Shown: in pieces, positions 35,718-50,500 of the stretch
Position numbering within the stretch: the stretch's first letter is position 1
Layout: the number at the start of each line of letters is the position of its first letter
NCBI GenBank assembly: GCA_900239685.1
Contig: OENT01000072.1
Coordinates: forward strand, 178,691 to 242,690
Source: Rotaria macrura
Lineage: Eukaryota > Rotifera > Eurotatoria > Philodinida > Philodinidae
DNA length: 64,000 nt
Direction: 5' to 3'
Notes under the pieces: generated by a model
The model's input: only the letters and a program-made list of their open reading frames with translations
Database searches by the model: none
What the model was told of the DNA's origin: nothing
Translations under genes and position numbers: made by a program

Positions 35718-38700
35718 TTTTCCCAAAGAACAAACAATGTTAGATACTGGCAAGTGTGACAAACAATGAGAGAGACCTTGTTATTTGCCCTCTCACGCGA
35801 ATGATGAAATAAAACATTTTCATAGATGACGCTCAAGCGTGGATATTAATTTTCTGTTTTTTTCCTGCATTGATCGAAGATTGCAAATGATTAGACCGCG
35901 ATATTTTCATGTGGAGAGAAGGTTAAACATATAAAGAAAAAGAATATGATAGATATCTTTTCCTACAAAGTACTTGTTTTAATGTCACATTTTATATGGA
36001 GTTTGATTTGTAAGTATTTTTTGTCACAATATTATTAATGATTATTCTGAGACATGAAGAATAGTATCTTCACAAGAGAGATCATAAAAACATGTTGTCT
36101 CTCAAATTAAATCTTAAACGAGACATGAGAATCGATCCTTATCCTAGTTATTCGAAGCCGAACTCATTCGACCGATACTCTAGACGAACACGTTTTCTAT
36201 CAATGATTGTTCTCATCGTCAAAGTGATTGATATTTATATGTGATCCATCATCGAAAGCGATTGTTAGTGTTGTGTTGAATTGGGCACAGATGATATTTG
36301 TTCGATTTTTTTCTGTTAACAAATTAGTAATTCGGCGTAATGGTCAACTAGTCTTTTTTCAAAATAAACAATGAAAATTCATTTTGCAATTGAAGTTTCC
36401 CGAGGACAATCAAAAGATTATTTTCAATCAGTTACAAATTCGATCGTTCGCACTATGAGGCTTGTAAAAACATTGGAAAAAAACAAGAGATTTCATCAAT
36501 AGACGAAATAGAAACATAAATTTCATTCGCATAAATTATAATTCAAAAAAATGAAATTAATAACTTCAAATCAACAAAAAAAGCGAAAGAAATGAAAAAA
36601 GGCAAAAAAATTTCAAAAAAAAACATTGATTAAGTATTCAAACAATGCATAAAACAAAATCGAAATTGGATTATTTTGTTATTTTATTAGTTTTTCATAT
36701 GTTTTTACCTATTCAAATTCCACCCCTACTTATTATCAATACTTCAAATCAATTTAGCACTCCGACATCGTGTTTGCATTTTGATTTCGTTAAAAATCAA
36801 CACCTCGACGCGTACCTATTAATATTGCTTGGGATTCCATAAAAGCTCATTGATAGATTTGTTACAAAATTCTACTTGAGCCACTCGTTGTCCCAATATC
36901 AAGTTATCATGACGGTGCCGAGGAGCCACATTCAATCGCTTTTCATCGATATTCATATTGCAACATCGATCTTCAGCAAATGAAAAATCGAAACAGCATT
37001 ACGGTTTTCTTCTCGTCCTGAAAAAACAAAAGTCGGTTTTTTTAGCCATCTCATCATGATAACTGTTAACCGGAAAGATACTTTTTAAATCTCCATGTAT
37101 TTCCAGTACCTATAACGACATATAGCTATGATGAGCTCGTCTGTCTGACAAATTTTCTCCACTTAATCCCTTCGGGTTCATTTGTATATATGGACTAACT
37201 TAACTTGTTCTCAGTCTATGCTAATCAATTAGTTAAAGGTTTGTCGAAAGAGAGATATGAAACTCAGTAATTAGTATAGGCTTGTCAAAGATTATTCTGT
37301 GACTGATAGAATCGAAACTTGAACACAACAACTCTTCAGTATCTATCAAACACTTTAACCATTAGTCCATGATGTTTCTTCGGACTGCAAACCATTCAAA
37401 TGACTCTACGCAAGTAACGATTTTATAGATTTCGATGCGACACTCGATAAAATAGTGTGACTAAAGCAAGGGGAAACAACTGATTCAAATCAGCTCTGAA
37501 TCAATATAAAATCATCACAAATAATTCGAATTTTAGTAAGTTTCAATCAACCTTGACGAAGTTGCGTAAATATTTGTAACTCCCAGTGTTTATCAATGAT
37601 TCCCACTAATATCTGGCCAATTTTCATTTTGTCAAGCTCATCCTAATTAAACCAAAATCGTAAAACTCACTGAAGCTCTCAAATTGCCGTTTCCGCCTTT
37701 GGATTAAACAGTCGTCTCCTAATGGTATTGTGACCAGAGATCGAAACCGGCAAAAAATAAGCAGTTATTCATTGTCAACAGTACTATAAAGGCATTACCG
37801 TCAATTGAAGGAGTAGAGTGCCGATTCATATACGATCTATCGAGAAACAAACCATTGTTGCATGACATTGTAGTTTTTCAAAACCAAAGTGTAATTCACA
37901 AATGAAAGATAGACTATTTTGTTACAATTGCAATATACATTTTATTGAGATCTTTTGAGAAACTGGAGGACTGGCGTTTGCGCTATGTTCAGTGTATGGG
38001 GTTTACGACACTACTCGATCACCTCGTTTCTGTCCATTTCATACAGAACATAGTTTTATATATAGGAGAGAGAAAATTGGAAAGAAGAGAGAAAGAATGA
38101 GTAGAGGTCAGATTGAGCAAGCCGCAAAGATCGGCCACGACGTCAATGGCATCTAGTTAGATAGAAACCGAATACTCTACCTTTTTTTGCGCAACAGAAT
38201 ATGAATGAAGTTCTTGCGCTTGTTTGAAAACCACACAAAGCAAATCGCACAAATTCCCATGTATTTCATTTGTCTCACATATTGAAATTTAAGCATGTAA
38301 ATTTCAGAATCCGAATACACAAATCTTGTAAAACGAATCACTCAGCACTTCGGCTACGATCCATATGAATATGGTCTAGAAATCGTTTTCTCATAAGCGA
38401 ATGTTTACAGGTGTCTTGTTTCATATGATGATCTAGTGACACATTCGATCATGCACACTTTGAATTTACAACCACATTGTGCATATCTTTCATGCTGAAT
38501 AGGAAAATTTATGTTTGGTTTCTGTAAAAAAATAGATTCGATTGACGCGTAGTTAGACGCGAAGTGGCTATCTAGAGACTATCTGTCGCTTTATAGAGAC
38601 AAAAATACAAAGCAGCAAAACATCGTGCTTATTATAAATAGTGCACTTTGATTGGAAAGATGATGGTTCATCGGCAGAGGAACAACACATCCGCTGATAC

Positions 38701-41514
38701 CGATATTTGAGTTGTAGCAGTTTAAGTGAGACAAACTATTCAAATTTTTGTGACACCTACACGAGAATCTTCTGGTAGTAAAATATCTGATATAGTTCGT
38801 GTTCATGGTAGTTATATAAAAGATGTTTCCGAGGCAGATGTTCCCTTTGCAGGAACTTTCAAACGACGACCGCTTATCTGTCGCACTTAAAAGAGTTCTT
38901 ATTATTTGTGATAACAGTAGGGTCTTGATGTGCGTACTAGCTAGTGAAGATATAGATTTAGATTTGTGTGGATTGAGGTCTCTGGGTTTCCCATACCAAT
39001 ACTGTTCTGTTCTTGCGATCAATAGGAGATCCACTAATTGCAATTTAGAAGTAACAGTTTAGGACAAGAGGAATCGCCGATTCGTATATCTTCTGAGAGT
39101 AAATGTCGATGAGGCATCTTACATGGGGTTCTTGTCGCCAATTCAGCATAGATATGTTGCCAGAATCTAATATCTAACAGGTCACGATGTAGTGTACTAC
39201 TTCAAATTTATTTCTAATTGGCAATTCGACTGGTAATACATGTCTTAGTTATGCATCGAAAATAAAAAATGTGCTATTGACTCTCGTATGTACTCTGTTT
39301 ACTTGAACGACAAGTTTAACAATCAAAGAAATACCTTTACGATTGTTCAAGAACTAACGATTCGATATTTTTATTTTAGATAGCTCTCATTTGATTTAAT
39401 ATACAAAGTGAAAGTAGAATATTAAGGGCAGATACGAGATAAGTCAGTCTAAGATTTGGAGCCTCAGTATGATTGCGATAATGATCTATTTTGTTTTTCT
39501 TAGACGCGGCGAAATTTTAACAATATGAAAAAACGTTCGTATAAAAAACCCGATTGATGTTACAGTCTTGAGATAATCAATTAACTAAGGATTTCGCCGG
39601 GAATGTTTACTACTCGAAACCAACGGTCTTCAGAAGAACTCTAATTAGGCTCGCAACACATTTCATGCAAATGAAAGATGTTGACATAGGACAGGATGAA
39701 TCTACAAACAAAGAAAAATCTATATTACAATTTGAGGACAATTCCTATCAATGTATTATTTCATAAAGATCCCATGGCGTTGACTTATATTGAGTCTAGT
39801 TTTCGACTGTTGAGACTTATTTATTTGTAAATGGATTAGAAAATTTGTTCATGAATAACATTGAGGAATCGCTCGGTAACCACAATTGTATGAATCAAAA
39901 TGATTTTTATCATTTGAAAATAGGTTTTATGTTGAGACATCAATAAAAATCAATTCTCAAGGTCTTTGCTTTACATTTTATGAAGAGCTAACTCTCTAGT
40001 TATCCTAGATTATCTATATTTTTAAGATTAATCTTAGAAGAAACTATTTTTCTTCAGTGAAAACGTTTTCAGGATCCCAATATTATTCTGAGTCGAGGCT
40101 CAAATTTAAGAAAAAAATTACAAGGTTCGTTTGTGAAAATATTGTCAACGAGATCTATAGACACAATGAACGTGGGTACACTCGCGGAGATGTACATTGG
40201 TTATTTGCTTCTATTTGCAGAGATGATGGAATTAATGTTTTTATCACTTCGAAGTTGCTGCAGAAGATGAGCAATCGATTTTCCCTAAACAGAAATCAAT
40301 TGGAGAAGGAGAGTAGGTGACTTGATATTTGTTTAATGCATCAGATTTTGCAGGTGGCAGAAAACCAGTGGAAAACAATCGATCAATACGTTTCATCAAG
40401 TTCTCTTTTGGAGAACAATTCTCTTACAGAAGAAACAAAACTGCAGTTTTACACAGCATTTTATGCATTATCACCTGTGATACTATTCGAATCGAGCGCA
40501 CTCTCTTGATGAAAAAATGGTGATTTAAAACAAACAGCAGCTGTCGAGACATCATGTTGTCAGATTTTTATCAGCTCGTAAGCATCTACGAATAAAGTCG
40601 CGACGACTTCGTAATGGCATCAAGGTTTCATTCAGTGTGAGGATAATTGTGCATTAGAGTGTCAGTATAGCTAATAAATTCTGAATAACTAAATGAATCT
40701 CGGAAAAAAGGTTCCGACAGTCCCTGTTCGAATGTAAACATAAAAAATCCAATTGAAATAATGTTTTAGAACTTGAATGGATACCTATGTATTCATGGCA
40801 TACTGTAGAAAGTTCTGATTGAGAAGATGATTACTGTTTGCCAACGGAAAACACAAAGAAACATGAAGAACTCATGAAGAAATTCTGTCTAAAAAATGCA
40901 GCATCTTTTTATGAACCACCGACGTTTGTTAGTCTTCTCATCTATTTTCTACTTTATTCTTGAAGTTTTTGAGGTTTGCTATAAATTTGTTCGATTTCAA
41001 CGATAGAGAATTATGAAACCTTGAAATTCTTCGATCGTTGAATAATCGATATAAAATATTCACCTAGGAGCTATTTGATACGATTCATCATCCTAGGATA
41101 GTATGTCAATTTGTTATCAAACGGTTGTATGAAACGATCCTGTCATGTCAATATTGTGTCCACTTCGTATTTTGTTGCATCATCTCTCTACAGATACAAG
41201 TCGATGGTTCGATAAAACATTGACACATTTCGTTATGGAGAGAAAATGCGTTAAAACTAATCACTTGAGATCTTAACCAACGATAAAAGGGAACGTTGAA
41301 ATGAAATTGTGTACTCTGAAAAACATCGTATCATTTAAATGAGTTACTTCCAATCGTTTTCTGAGAAGAGTCACGATCCTTTTGAAAATATCTAAGAGAA
41401 ATCAATATTCGAAATCGAGCTCATTTCCAGTTGATCTTTCTGTAGGTTTTGTAAAATTTTCAAGTTCATCAATTGAAGCAACTTTATTTAACGATGAAAA
41501 AATCTTCTTCAAAA
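35718..41514. other. 5.8-kb intergenic region between SCP2 and PDE12 genes
   Basis: No gene can be supported. Around 36650-37020 short open frames face each other on both strands without family similarity. Around 40060-40940 on the plus strand several protein-like stretches follow one another in different frames. No repeat with clear ends was found. Confidence 0.5.
40073..40940 (+). pseudogene. Possible decayed coding region, unknown
   Basis: Protein-like stretches follow each other on the plus strand but change frame: an open frame of about 65 codons from 40073, another of about 87 codons overlapping it, then after a possible GTAGGT...TTGCAG intron a frame from 40354 to the TGA at 40507-40509. 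Further coding-like pieces lie to 40940, interrupted by a stop. The pieces have balanced composition, but I recognise no family. It could be a frameshifted relic or chance open frames in AT-rich DNA. Confidence 0.25.
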
Positions 41515-44500
41515 TCAATTAACATGCTGAAGTTCAATAACGATGGCCAAATGATCACTTGGAATTTTGCACGATGGTATGCCAGTAAATTCCGTAACTT
41601 CTTCATGAGTTGGCATTGGTATAGCACGTTGGAATTTAAACTTTCTCGCGTCATAAAATATGTGATCAATAATACCGTGAAAATTTAACATATAATGTGT
41701 ATATTCATAATTTGAATAGGTATCAAAGTCAATGCCAGTTTCATAATCGAAATCGTTTGTTATTTTAACATAATCTTAATTAAAGCATAACTGTTTCATT
41801 AATAAATATTCAATCAATGAAAACTATACTATGAAACCATTGTTGGATCTATTCCCTAACTTTCAACCTAATTCATTATGATTAGCAAAAAAGTACTCAA
41901 ATATAATGATTTTCAAAAACAACATATTTCCTTTGTAATTGGCAATGTTTGTTCTAATTAGTCTTTTCTACATATTTGAGGTTTTGATACTTTACCGAGA
42001 GTTCAGATCTGACGATCAACTCTTGCAAATGATTTTAACTGGTCGAATAGGTCGTCTCCGATCAAGAGCTTCCTTACTAAATAATTCAATGACTCTTAGC
42101 CATTTCATAGGTTGATTTCGTATTTCTTTCGAAACTTCGATGCTTGTTGTTTTCCATTGAATGCGAGTAATTCAACTCATAATGTGAGACGAAATAAGTT
42201 GAAGATGTGTTCGAACTGCTGATTGAATCTTAGAGTATAAATTGAAACAGTCATATATCTAGTCCTGTGTCTAGCACAATAACTTCGTCACAATGACTTT
42301 CGTCAACAAGCATCTTAGAGTTTTAACCGCGTGAGATTGAATCAAACGTGAATGAAAAATTTTCATTATCTATGTGATGAGTTTTGTTCGTCTGCTCCAT
42401 GATCATTAATGTTGTGTATCGTTCAAGATAATTTTTTATTTTGCGAAAAATATCTGTCATAACTCGTGCTGCCGCATTAAGAGTGCGCTCCACTTAAGAA
42501 ACAAGATATGCATTGAACCAAATAATATGATCTCATCTTCCAAGCATTTAAGCACCAACTTCGGCATCGTTATCATTTTCGATTAACCAAATTCATCCAA
42601 CAATACAATATCATATGTTTCGAGGTCACTAACAATGACCAATGAGTTACACGCGCATATGATGAGTGCTGTTCAAATCAAAACTAATTCAAGCAATCAC
42701 ATCGTAATTGATTAAGTCATACAGTTTTTTTCATTACAATCTCGTTCTTATGCAGCTCACTCATGTTTTCGAAGAAAATAGTCAGTGTACTTTTGAAAGC
42801 GAAGTGTTGCCCCTTTTCTCTCTAACGCACTGACGGACGGAAGGTAGCCTCCAATTACGATCCTGAGGGGCATCGATCCCCAATACAAACCTGGTCACCG
42901 GGAATTCAAAAATCTCAACAAACAACAATCTGTTTCCCCATATAAGTCAATAAGTGTCATGATAAAAGTTTAAAATTAAGAAAGCTTTATTAGGTACATG
43001 AAAGATATCGGAGTAAATAGCAGCAATCAAAACTAAAAATGGGGTTCCCTCAGAAAAACATATCATCGAATTCTTAATTTTACACTTTTTAGATTGTGCT
43101 TTACTGTAAGAAAAATCACTAAAGAAAATATGAGAGTTCCAGATTTCAATGAGCCTTATTCACACTTTGCTTGTTGGCCACAAACACAGCGAAAATTGGC
43201 CACAATCGTACATGTCTGTTGCTAAGAGCGGCTTCCTTTCTTTAATGTTTTTGTCTTTTTCTCTTTCTCTCTGTCTCTCTCTCTCGCTGCGCTGCGCTGA
43301 TATANTATATCAGCGCAGCGCAGCGAGAGAGAGAGACAGAGAGAAAGAGAAAAAGACAAAAACATTAAAGAAAGGAAGCCGCTCTTAGCAACAGACATGT
43401 ACGATTGTGGCCAATTTTCGCTGTGTTTGTGGCCAACAAGCAAAGTGTGAATAAGGCTCATTGCACAAGATAGGTTTTGACAGATGTTTTTCTTTAAGCG
43501 AAAGCATGACTCAGTTATATTTGAATAGGCTCCAAGAGTTGAGTATGTGATATGTACCTTCTTTCAAACAATACTAGTTTCCACCCTAAAATATACTTTG
43601 TATTAGCATTGTTTTCATAAAATTGTCGGAAGTCTTATTGGGAAATTTTGAATATCCGACGCATCGCGCATTCGATTACAAATAAAAAGTATCGAAGTTT
43701 AGAAAAAAACGAAATCAATCTATCGACATAGCTATGAGTCATAAAATAATTTCGTGAGACAACTCTTGATCCGAGTTGACTGATTCGAACAATTGAAATC
43801 ATTTGCGAGAGTTGACTATCAGATTTGAACTTTCGGTAAAGTATCAAAACTTCAAATGCTTAGACGCGTGCGCATAAGAAACTTCTTCGTCATTCTTTTA
43901 AATTCACTTCATTGTTGAACAATATCGAAAATATAAACAGATGAGGATTTTAAAATTGTACGATTCTCTTTCTACTGTCTGCTAAACCTCTGGAAGTTGA
44001 CACTTTCTCTTTTTACATGGTCAACATTCTTTTGACTACATTACTGTCAAATTCGTTATCTACCGATTGAATTAACGTCTAAGTTAATCAGAGTTTCATA
44101 ATCATCATTGAAATGCATAATTCACGAATGTTAAAGAACAGAGGGAGGAAGCTACAGGTCTGTCAGCAAGTAACTGGGAATAAATCAGTTACTGCAGTAA
44201 CAAATGGCGATGAATTTTTCATGATTTTTTTCGTAATTGATAATCCACTATTTACTGTTTTTTATTGACAAGTTACTAATAATTTCTCATTCTCCGATGA
44301 CATGGACCAATAGATAATATTAGGAATCAGCTATTTTTAACGAAACAACGAAAACTGTAGCTCTTTCGTGGTAAAGGAAGTGTACGATACTGATACCTTC
44401 CATGTGCTAGTCGTAAATCCTAGTTGTTGTTTACAAGTGGCAATGTGCTGAATTCAATTGGGAACAGGCTGATTGAAATCGAAGTGAAAATGCATAAGAA

Positions 44501-47500
44501 AATGAGTGGTTTATAGACAAGAAGAAAAAACTTAAAAAAGAATGTTCAAAAAACCACAATTGTGTCAAGAGTAGAAATGCTACTCTATTGAAAAAGACTT
44601 CTATAAAACTTAATGAATTAATCAAGTCCTAACAATTGTCTATCAAAGTGAAGGTTTTGCAAATATTTTCTAACGACGTTTAAACTTATCGATATTAGTG
44701 GTTGATAGAGAGAGGAAGTTTTTCTCGAATTCAAACAAGATTGGATTTAAAATACAGGTCTGAGCCTAAGTGCCTTCTAGAAATCAAAAATTGAAGATCA
44801 TCGAGAATATCGATTTGGCTTGTTGGGAATTTTGATTTATCTATCACATAGAACACTGAAAAGGAATTTGATTAGATACGTCGTTCATCACGTTTTCTTT
44901 AGCCCGATGTATAGCAGAGTAGAACGAAAATCACTGCCCACCCTTTCAATACGAGTAGATTTTGATTGAAACACAAAAGCATCTTCATCTTTCACCATTA
45001 AATCGACAAATTTGTCAAACATTTACTTCTTTGGGATTTCTTTAGGACATCTGCCGCCTCTTTTAAAAATCATGTCTGATTCATCGACGATAATACAATT
45101 AACCAGACTGACATTTTTACTACAGATTGTGTCAATAATGCGGAAATACATGTTTTTGAGGAGGGCGGCGGGGGGGGGAGGGGAAGGGATTGATGTATAT
45201 CATTTGTGAGGTTTTGTCGAGATCCATACGTTTGTCGATTAAGACTCCCCTCGTCAAACTTAATCATTTTAGCTGAATTTTGTTTTTCTTTGCAGATAAC
45301 TAACACTATTTGTTAGAATTTAATCTAGAATTTTCACAAATCTCACTTACTTTTCTTTTATAGGAAGATACCGTTCACAATAAAGAGCGAAATTTCGGCT
45401 CTTGGCGTTCTGTGCTCTGCAAAGCCAGAGAAGGACAGTGAAAAAGAAAACGTTGAATTTAAAGTTTGGAGTATACTTTAAAGTATTAATGGTAAAAATA
45501 TCCTCTCGGTCAAATACAGTTAGATAAGATCTGTGAGCATGTAGCATTGAGAAAGATCATTTTTTTCAGCCACGTGAAGTTAAAGAAATGAGTTTTAATA
45601 CGATTGCTACGAAACAAAATGCAATTTTCGAATAGAGTAAGTTTGTAAGAGTCAGCTATCTAGAGAGAAGTCATGACTGACTTTTGGACGTGAACCTCCG
45701 AACGATAATAGCCTATGTGAAGTTGAAAATCGAGTTCTGGATTGAAAAAGAGAATTTGAATATTGCTGACTGAGAAAAAGATATACAAATGTGTGTGAGA
45801 ATCGACATCTGTGCATTATTATCTTTTTCAATTGATTACTATCGAAAGTCTTCACTTAATCTACACAAACGATGAAATGCAAGTTTCTCTCTTTCATACC
45901 ATTGGCGTAAGAAACGGGCTCGGTTTTTAACTGCTAATTGTCTGACAAATCCTGCTGGTACATTAATACAATTTGAAACAATCCATATCTTGTTAAAATC
46001 TCAAACTGGTTAAATGCGCATGAAAGGCAAATTTCTCTACGACTCTCGTTTGTTGAAAACGAGGATGCTAAAATCATAGATTTCTTGCCTAATGAAATTG
46101 ATTTGCGACGTCATTAATTTGACTATAACATGTCTTACGTCTTCGTGCAGATTTTGCACTAAGCTTACGATAATAATATATCGAGTTAGATAAATCGGAA
46201 GGATTTTTTGCTGGCACATAGAGATAGAACTCTTCTTTCATTTTTAGTAAATCTTATAGAATCGAACGCCATGAACATGGATCCACCTTAAAGCTAAACT
46301 TGAAGGTGAAGTGTAAGCTACTTCAACCAACAGTTAACAGTAATCGAAAGTTTTCTAATGAGTTCTTGGACAGACTGTACAATGAAAAAAGCGAGTTGTT
46401 TAGTTTTTTTTGTGGAATACCTTGATTATAGGATCGATGATTTGTGTCAGTTAATAACGCGCCAGTAACGATAAGATGAAATGCTAATGATGTTTCATTT
46501 GCATTGAAATCTCCAGTCCATATAATTGAGACATTTCTGTTCTATTTTTTCAAAAGGTATAATAACGAGAAAAAAAAGTCAAATAGATTTACTTGGTTTT
46601 CATAAGTTCGCTTTGTTTCTTTAATTCGTTCAATTGAAATCAATGCTTGTAAACATCGAACAATATCGGCGCAAGGACGAAAATATAAGTGTGTATTACA
46701 TATTAGGAAAACTTCCTTGCTGTTTGCTCGTCGTTCTAATGCCACTATCTAAATGATGATATTATGTTATTCGAAGAACAATTTAAGGCTCATTAGAACA
46801 AAGCCGTAACTCGATCTCTTTGTTAGTCACCGTCATATTTTGTGTCATCAAGTTTGAATAAAGAAAACAGAACTCTATTAAATCCTCGGTCAACTTTAAT
46901 GAAGAGCAATATAAGATTTTGGATTAGTAGGTAATCTAGGAAGAACAACAATGAGCATAAAATGAATCGACTATGACCATTTCTTCTAGTGGATCTCTGG
47001 ATAATATTCTTTAATATTAAATGAAAGACAATGGAGAACATAACTTATACTCTGTTTTTTCGTCGTAGGCATGTACGAATTTCATTTTCAAAGCAAATTG
47101 AAACGATTTCACCATTTTCAATTTCATGACCGATCTCGTCTCAATGCTAAGCACTGAGATTCTCGAAGTTCATTCCTAACTGTATCAACCAGTTCAACGT
47201 CAGTAATCAGTTTTTTGCTCATTGTTAAATTTCTCACCCTCATTAACAACGAGAATTATCTTTTATGTTGTTCATGTTCTCTAAGTGAGACAATCTCCGT
47301 TGGCCGAACAAAAGAAGATGTTCTCTACTGTTGAAATCATCTGTAACACAGTTTTAATAGTTCTATTTTAATGTATGATTATAATCCAGCAGTCATATAG
47401 ATAATGATTAAAACCAAATCATTATTTAAACATGCATAATAAAATGTTTTAATCTGTATCTAACATGATCTTCAACGAGCGGAGATAGTTTTTATCCCTA

Positions 47501-50500
47501 TTCTTACTATTTCTATTCAGTGAGTATCAAAAGTTGTCCATTTTTCTTGACCTTTTGTCTAATAATAAAGTTTAAATCGTGTGTCCAGTCTTAGGATGTG
47601 TGCAGCAGCTGCTCATATCCGATGGTTACTCGTGCCGATACTGATAAAACTCGGATGAGTATGTTTCCGTCATTTATTTTTGCTTATTTTCTAAGAACAT
47701 TTACACGGCATGAGCTAATATCCGATTTGATTTCGAACGCATTCAACAGTAAATATCATGAAGAATGTAATACAACGGAGATGATGGAACTCTGGTCTTG
47801 TGATCCTTCTCTGATACGGTAGGGCGAAACGTCTACTTTCAACTGAACTTCTGCTGATTGAATTTGGGATGATATTTTTGTCTAGCATTTCATATTGCAA
47901 AGAACTTTGGTCCACACGGATACCCTAGTTTTCGATTCATTAGCTAAAGTGAACTCTTTTGAGATTTAATCTATCTAGCTGAAAGTCCTACTGCCAGCTA
48001 CAAATCGAACTACGCCGCCTCTCAATCGTTCATCAAGATTAAATACCCGCAAAGAAAAATACTTAAAGCGAACGAGTGCAGATCAAGCACATGGACTTAA
48101 GACATTCAAAAGGAATCGCTCGACAATGAATCGGGATTATGTCATAAATTAGAAAAACATGCGATCAGGAATTTTTCTGATGGCGTTTTAATAGTCAGTT
48201 TTTGTGAATTTCAATGAAAAGATCTATATCGAGATTCATCAACTATTGAGCTCGAAAAATAGTTTTCCATGACAAACGATTAGAATTTCTCTGACGATAT
48301 TTAAACTCTAATTAGTATTTTATTCACTGAGACATACAAAATTTCTTCTGACGCACTTCCACGGCTAACTCTTTATTAGAATAAGAGATATATGTAAATA
48401 CATAGAAAAAAAATGTCAACAAACAATTTCATCAAATAATTTAAAGAAGAAAATATCGCTCGATATACTGACTTCATTCTGACGATATTTCGACTTATCT
48501 ATCTTTTGTTAACTCCGATTTCTAGAAACGTCAGTAACTCGATAGAGAATTTTTCTTTTCAGATTTTCCCTTTTTCAATTTCGGTTTCAAAGTTCGAATT
48601 GATCATCACCGATTTATCGAAGCATTCAAACATGGTATGCTGTGCAAAAATCAGAGAATTCTGAGTGATATTAACTTGTATATTTAGAGAAGTTGTTCAA
48701 TAGGCATCGTCATAGATTTCCTGTAGGAGAATGAAGAATATCTTGACTTTCGCAGAAGTCTAACACATACATTTTCGGGTTTCAACTGGGTGTCCTGACT
48801 CAATCAATTAAGAGCAAACATATCAGTCTTCGTTGAACATCAGAGACTAGTCTTAACGATACTAAAAGAGAATAAAATTGATTTAACGAACGACTGATGG
48901 CCGATTCATTCTCACGATAGATGAAGCACCGAGTCGAAAATTGTGAAAAGCTGTTTAAATGCATTAATTCATAATTCGGTTCGCTATTTTGATCGAATTT
49001 AAATTTAGTGAAAGTTTAAAATTTCTTAATACTTAATTAGTTGAACAAAAGGAACAGCAGATGTCGACAGAGGAACATAGTTATGGACACATACTCGTGT
49101 TCGAAATAAATATTCTGCATGTCTTTTATGAATGAATGATTTAAATATTTGACAAACGTGAACTAAAAACGACTTTGTCGAATATCGTTGTAATCGAGGA
49201 TGAAACATCTATTAGCGAATACCATACGTATATACAAGCAATCGAAGCGAAGAGAGACAGAGGGAGAACTACTTTCTTATGTAATATACATATATTCTAT
49301 ATAAAATATTGAACAGTAATTACTTGTAACGTAGTGTTTCGCTCTAATAAATGAGTATTGATATCGGGTACTAATAAACAACGTTGACGAATGTATTCTA
49401 AATGTGAAGCATCACGTAAATATTCGCCTATTTTTATACTATGATTGCCGATAGCACTAGAAACATTGAATATCGTAATTTAAAAAAAGAAGACACGATG
49501 AGATAATAATCGCCTTACTTAAATCGATCTGTCCGATAAAAAATAGCTTCACCTTCTCTAACCGAGTCGCTTTTCACTTTCATGTCACCTAAATAACCGC
49601 GTCTGGTAAGTACAGCTGTAAGTTCACGTTCATAAAACGAAACATCACACTCTTGCAACGAAATAATATCAGCATGATAACCTAAGATTTCTTTTAACAG
49701 AAGAGGTTTTCTGTAGTTATGTTCAATGTGATCTCGTGAACAATATGAATACATTAGTTCAGCAGCACCCGTTGATGATGCATAACCATCTGCTAAGATA
49801 TTGTATGATACTAAACGAATGCTAAAATAGCAAAGAATTATCTTCAAAAACAAAACAAGAAACAAATCTTTAGAGATTTACTTATTGCAATCGATTGGAA
49901 GGTATTCTCTTGTTAATTCATGTCTTCTGGACATCGGTAAATCGACTGGGCATGAGATGATTTGTGTTTTTGATGTAAATTCTGCCAGCATACCTTCTCG
50001 TAATGCCTTGTTCCGTGGCAAACATGAAAGACGTACAAATTTATTAACATGTTCATCATGGAATATGCAAAATGGTCCTCGATGTACATGTGTCCATTGT
50101 ATGTCATCATCTAACGATGTTTTTATATCATCTGTTATATACCAATCGAATAGTGAATGTTCACTTTCACCATAATCGATTTCTACGATAGCTGTAGTTA
50201 TTGTATTGGTCAGAATCTTCTCAGGAAAGCGAAACTTAATGACAGCTAAATTAAATTCAACTATTTTCACTGTCAGGATTTCGAAAAGAAACGGGCAAAC
50301 CTGGTGCATTATATTGAACATTATAAGTCTGTTGATTAATAACTAATTTTTGGCAGTTCGACCATGCTTGTTTATTGGTTTGACTTAGATCGATTAGTTG
50401 ATCGTTCTTATCAAATAATTGTGCAACGATATCTTGTGTTTTATTGTTTGATGTCGAATGCGTCTGTTCTTGTTTGAGACGTTTGTTTTCTTTTGAAATA

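Noticed and set aside
36645..36842. 65-codon plus-strand frame with an ATG and a hydrophobic start
   Set aside because: Could mimic a signal peptide, but there is no family, processing site or splice structure.
36842..37020. Minus-strand candidate exon after a TTTTTTCAG acceptor
   Set aside because: Two frames look protein-like but no partner exon could be found and no family is recognised.
42829..42910. tRNA-like or SINE-like segment
   Set aside because: A short GC-rich stretch with a GGGG...CCCC hairpin suggested a tRNA arm, but no cloverleaf or A/B box pair could be drawn.
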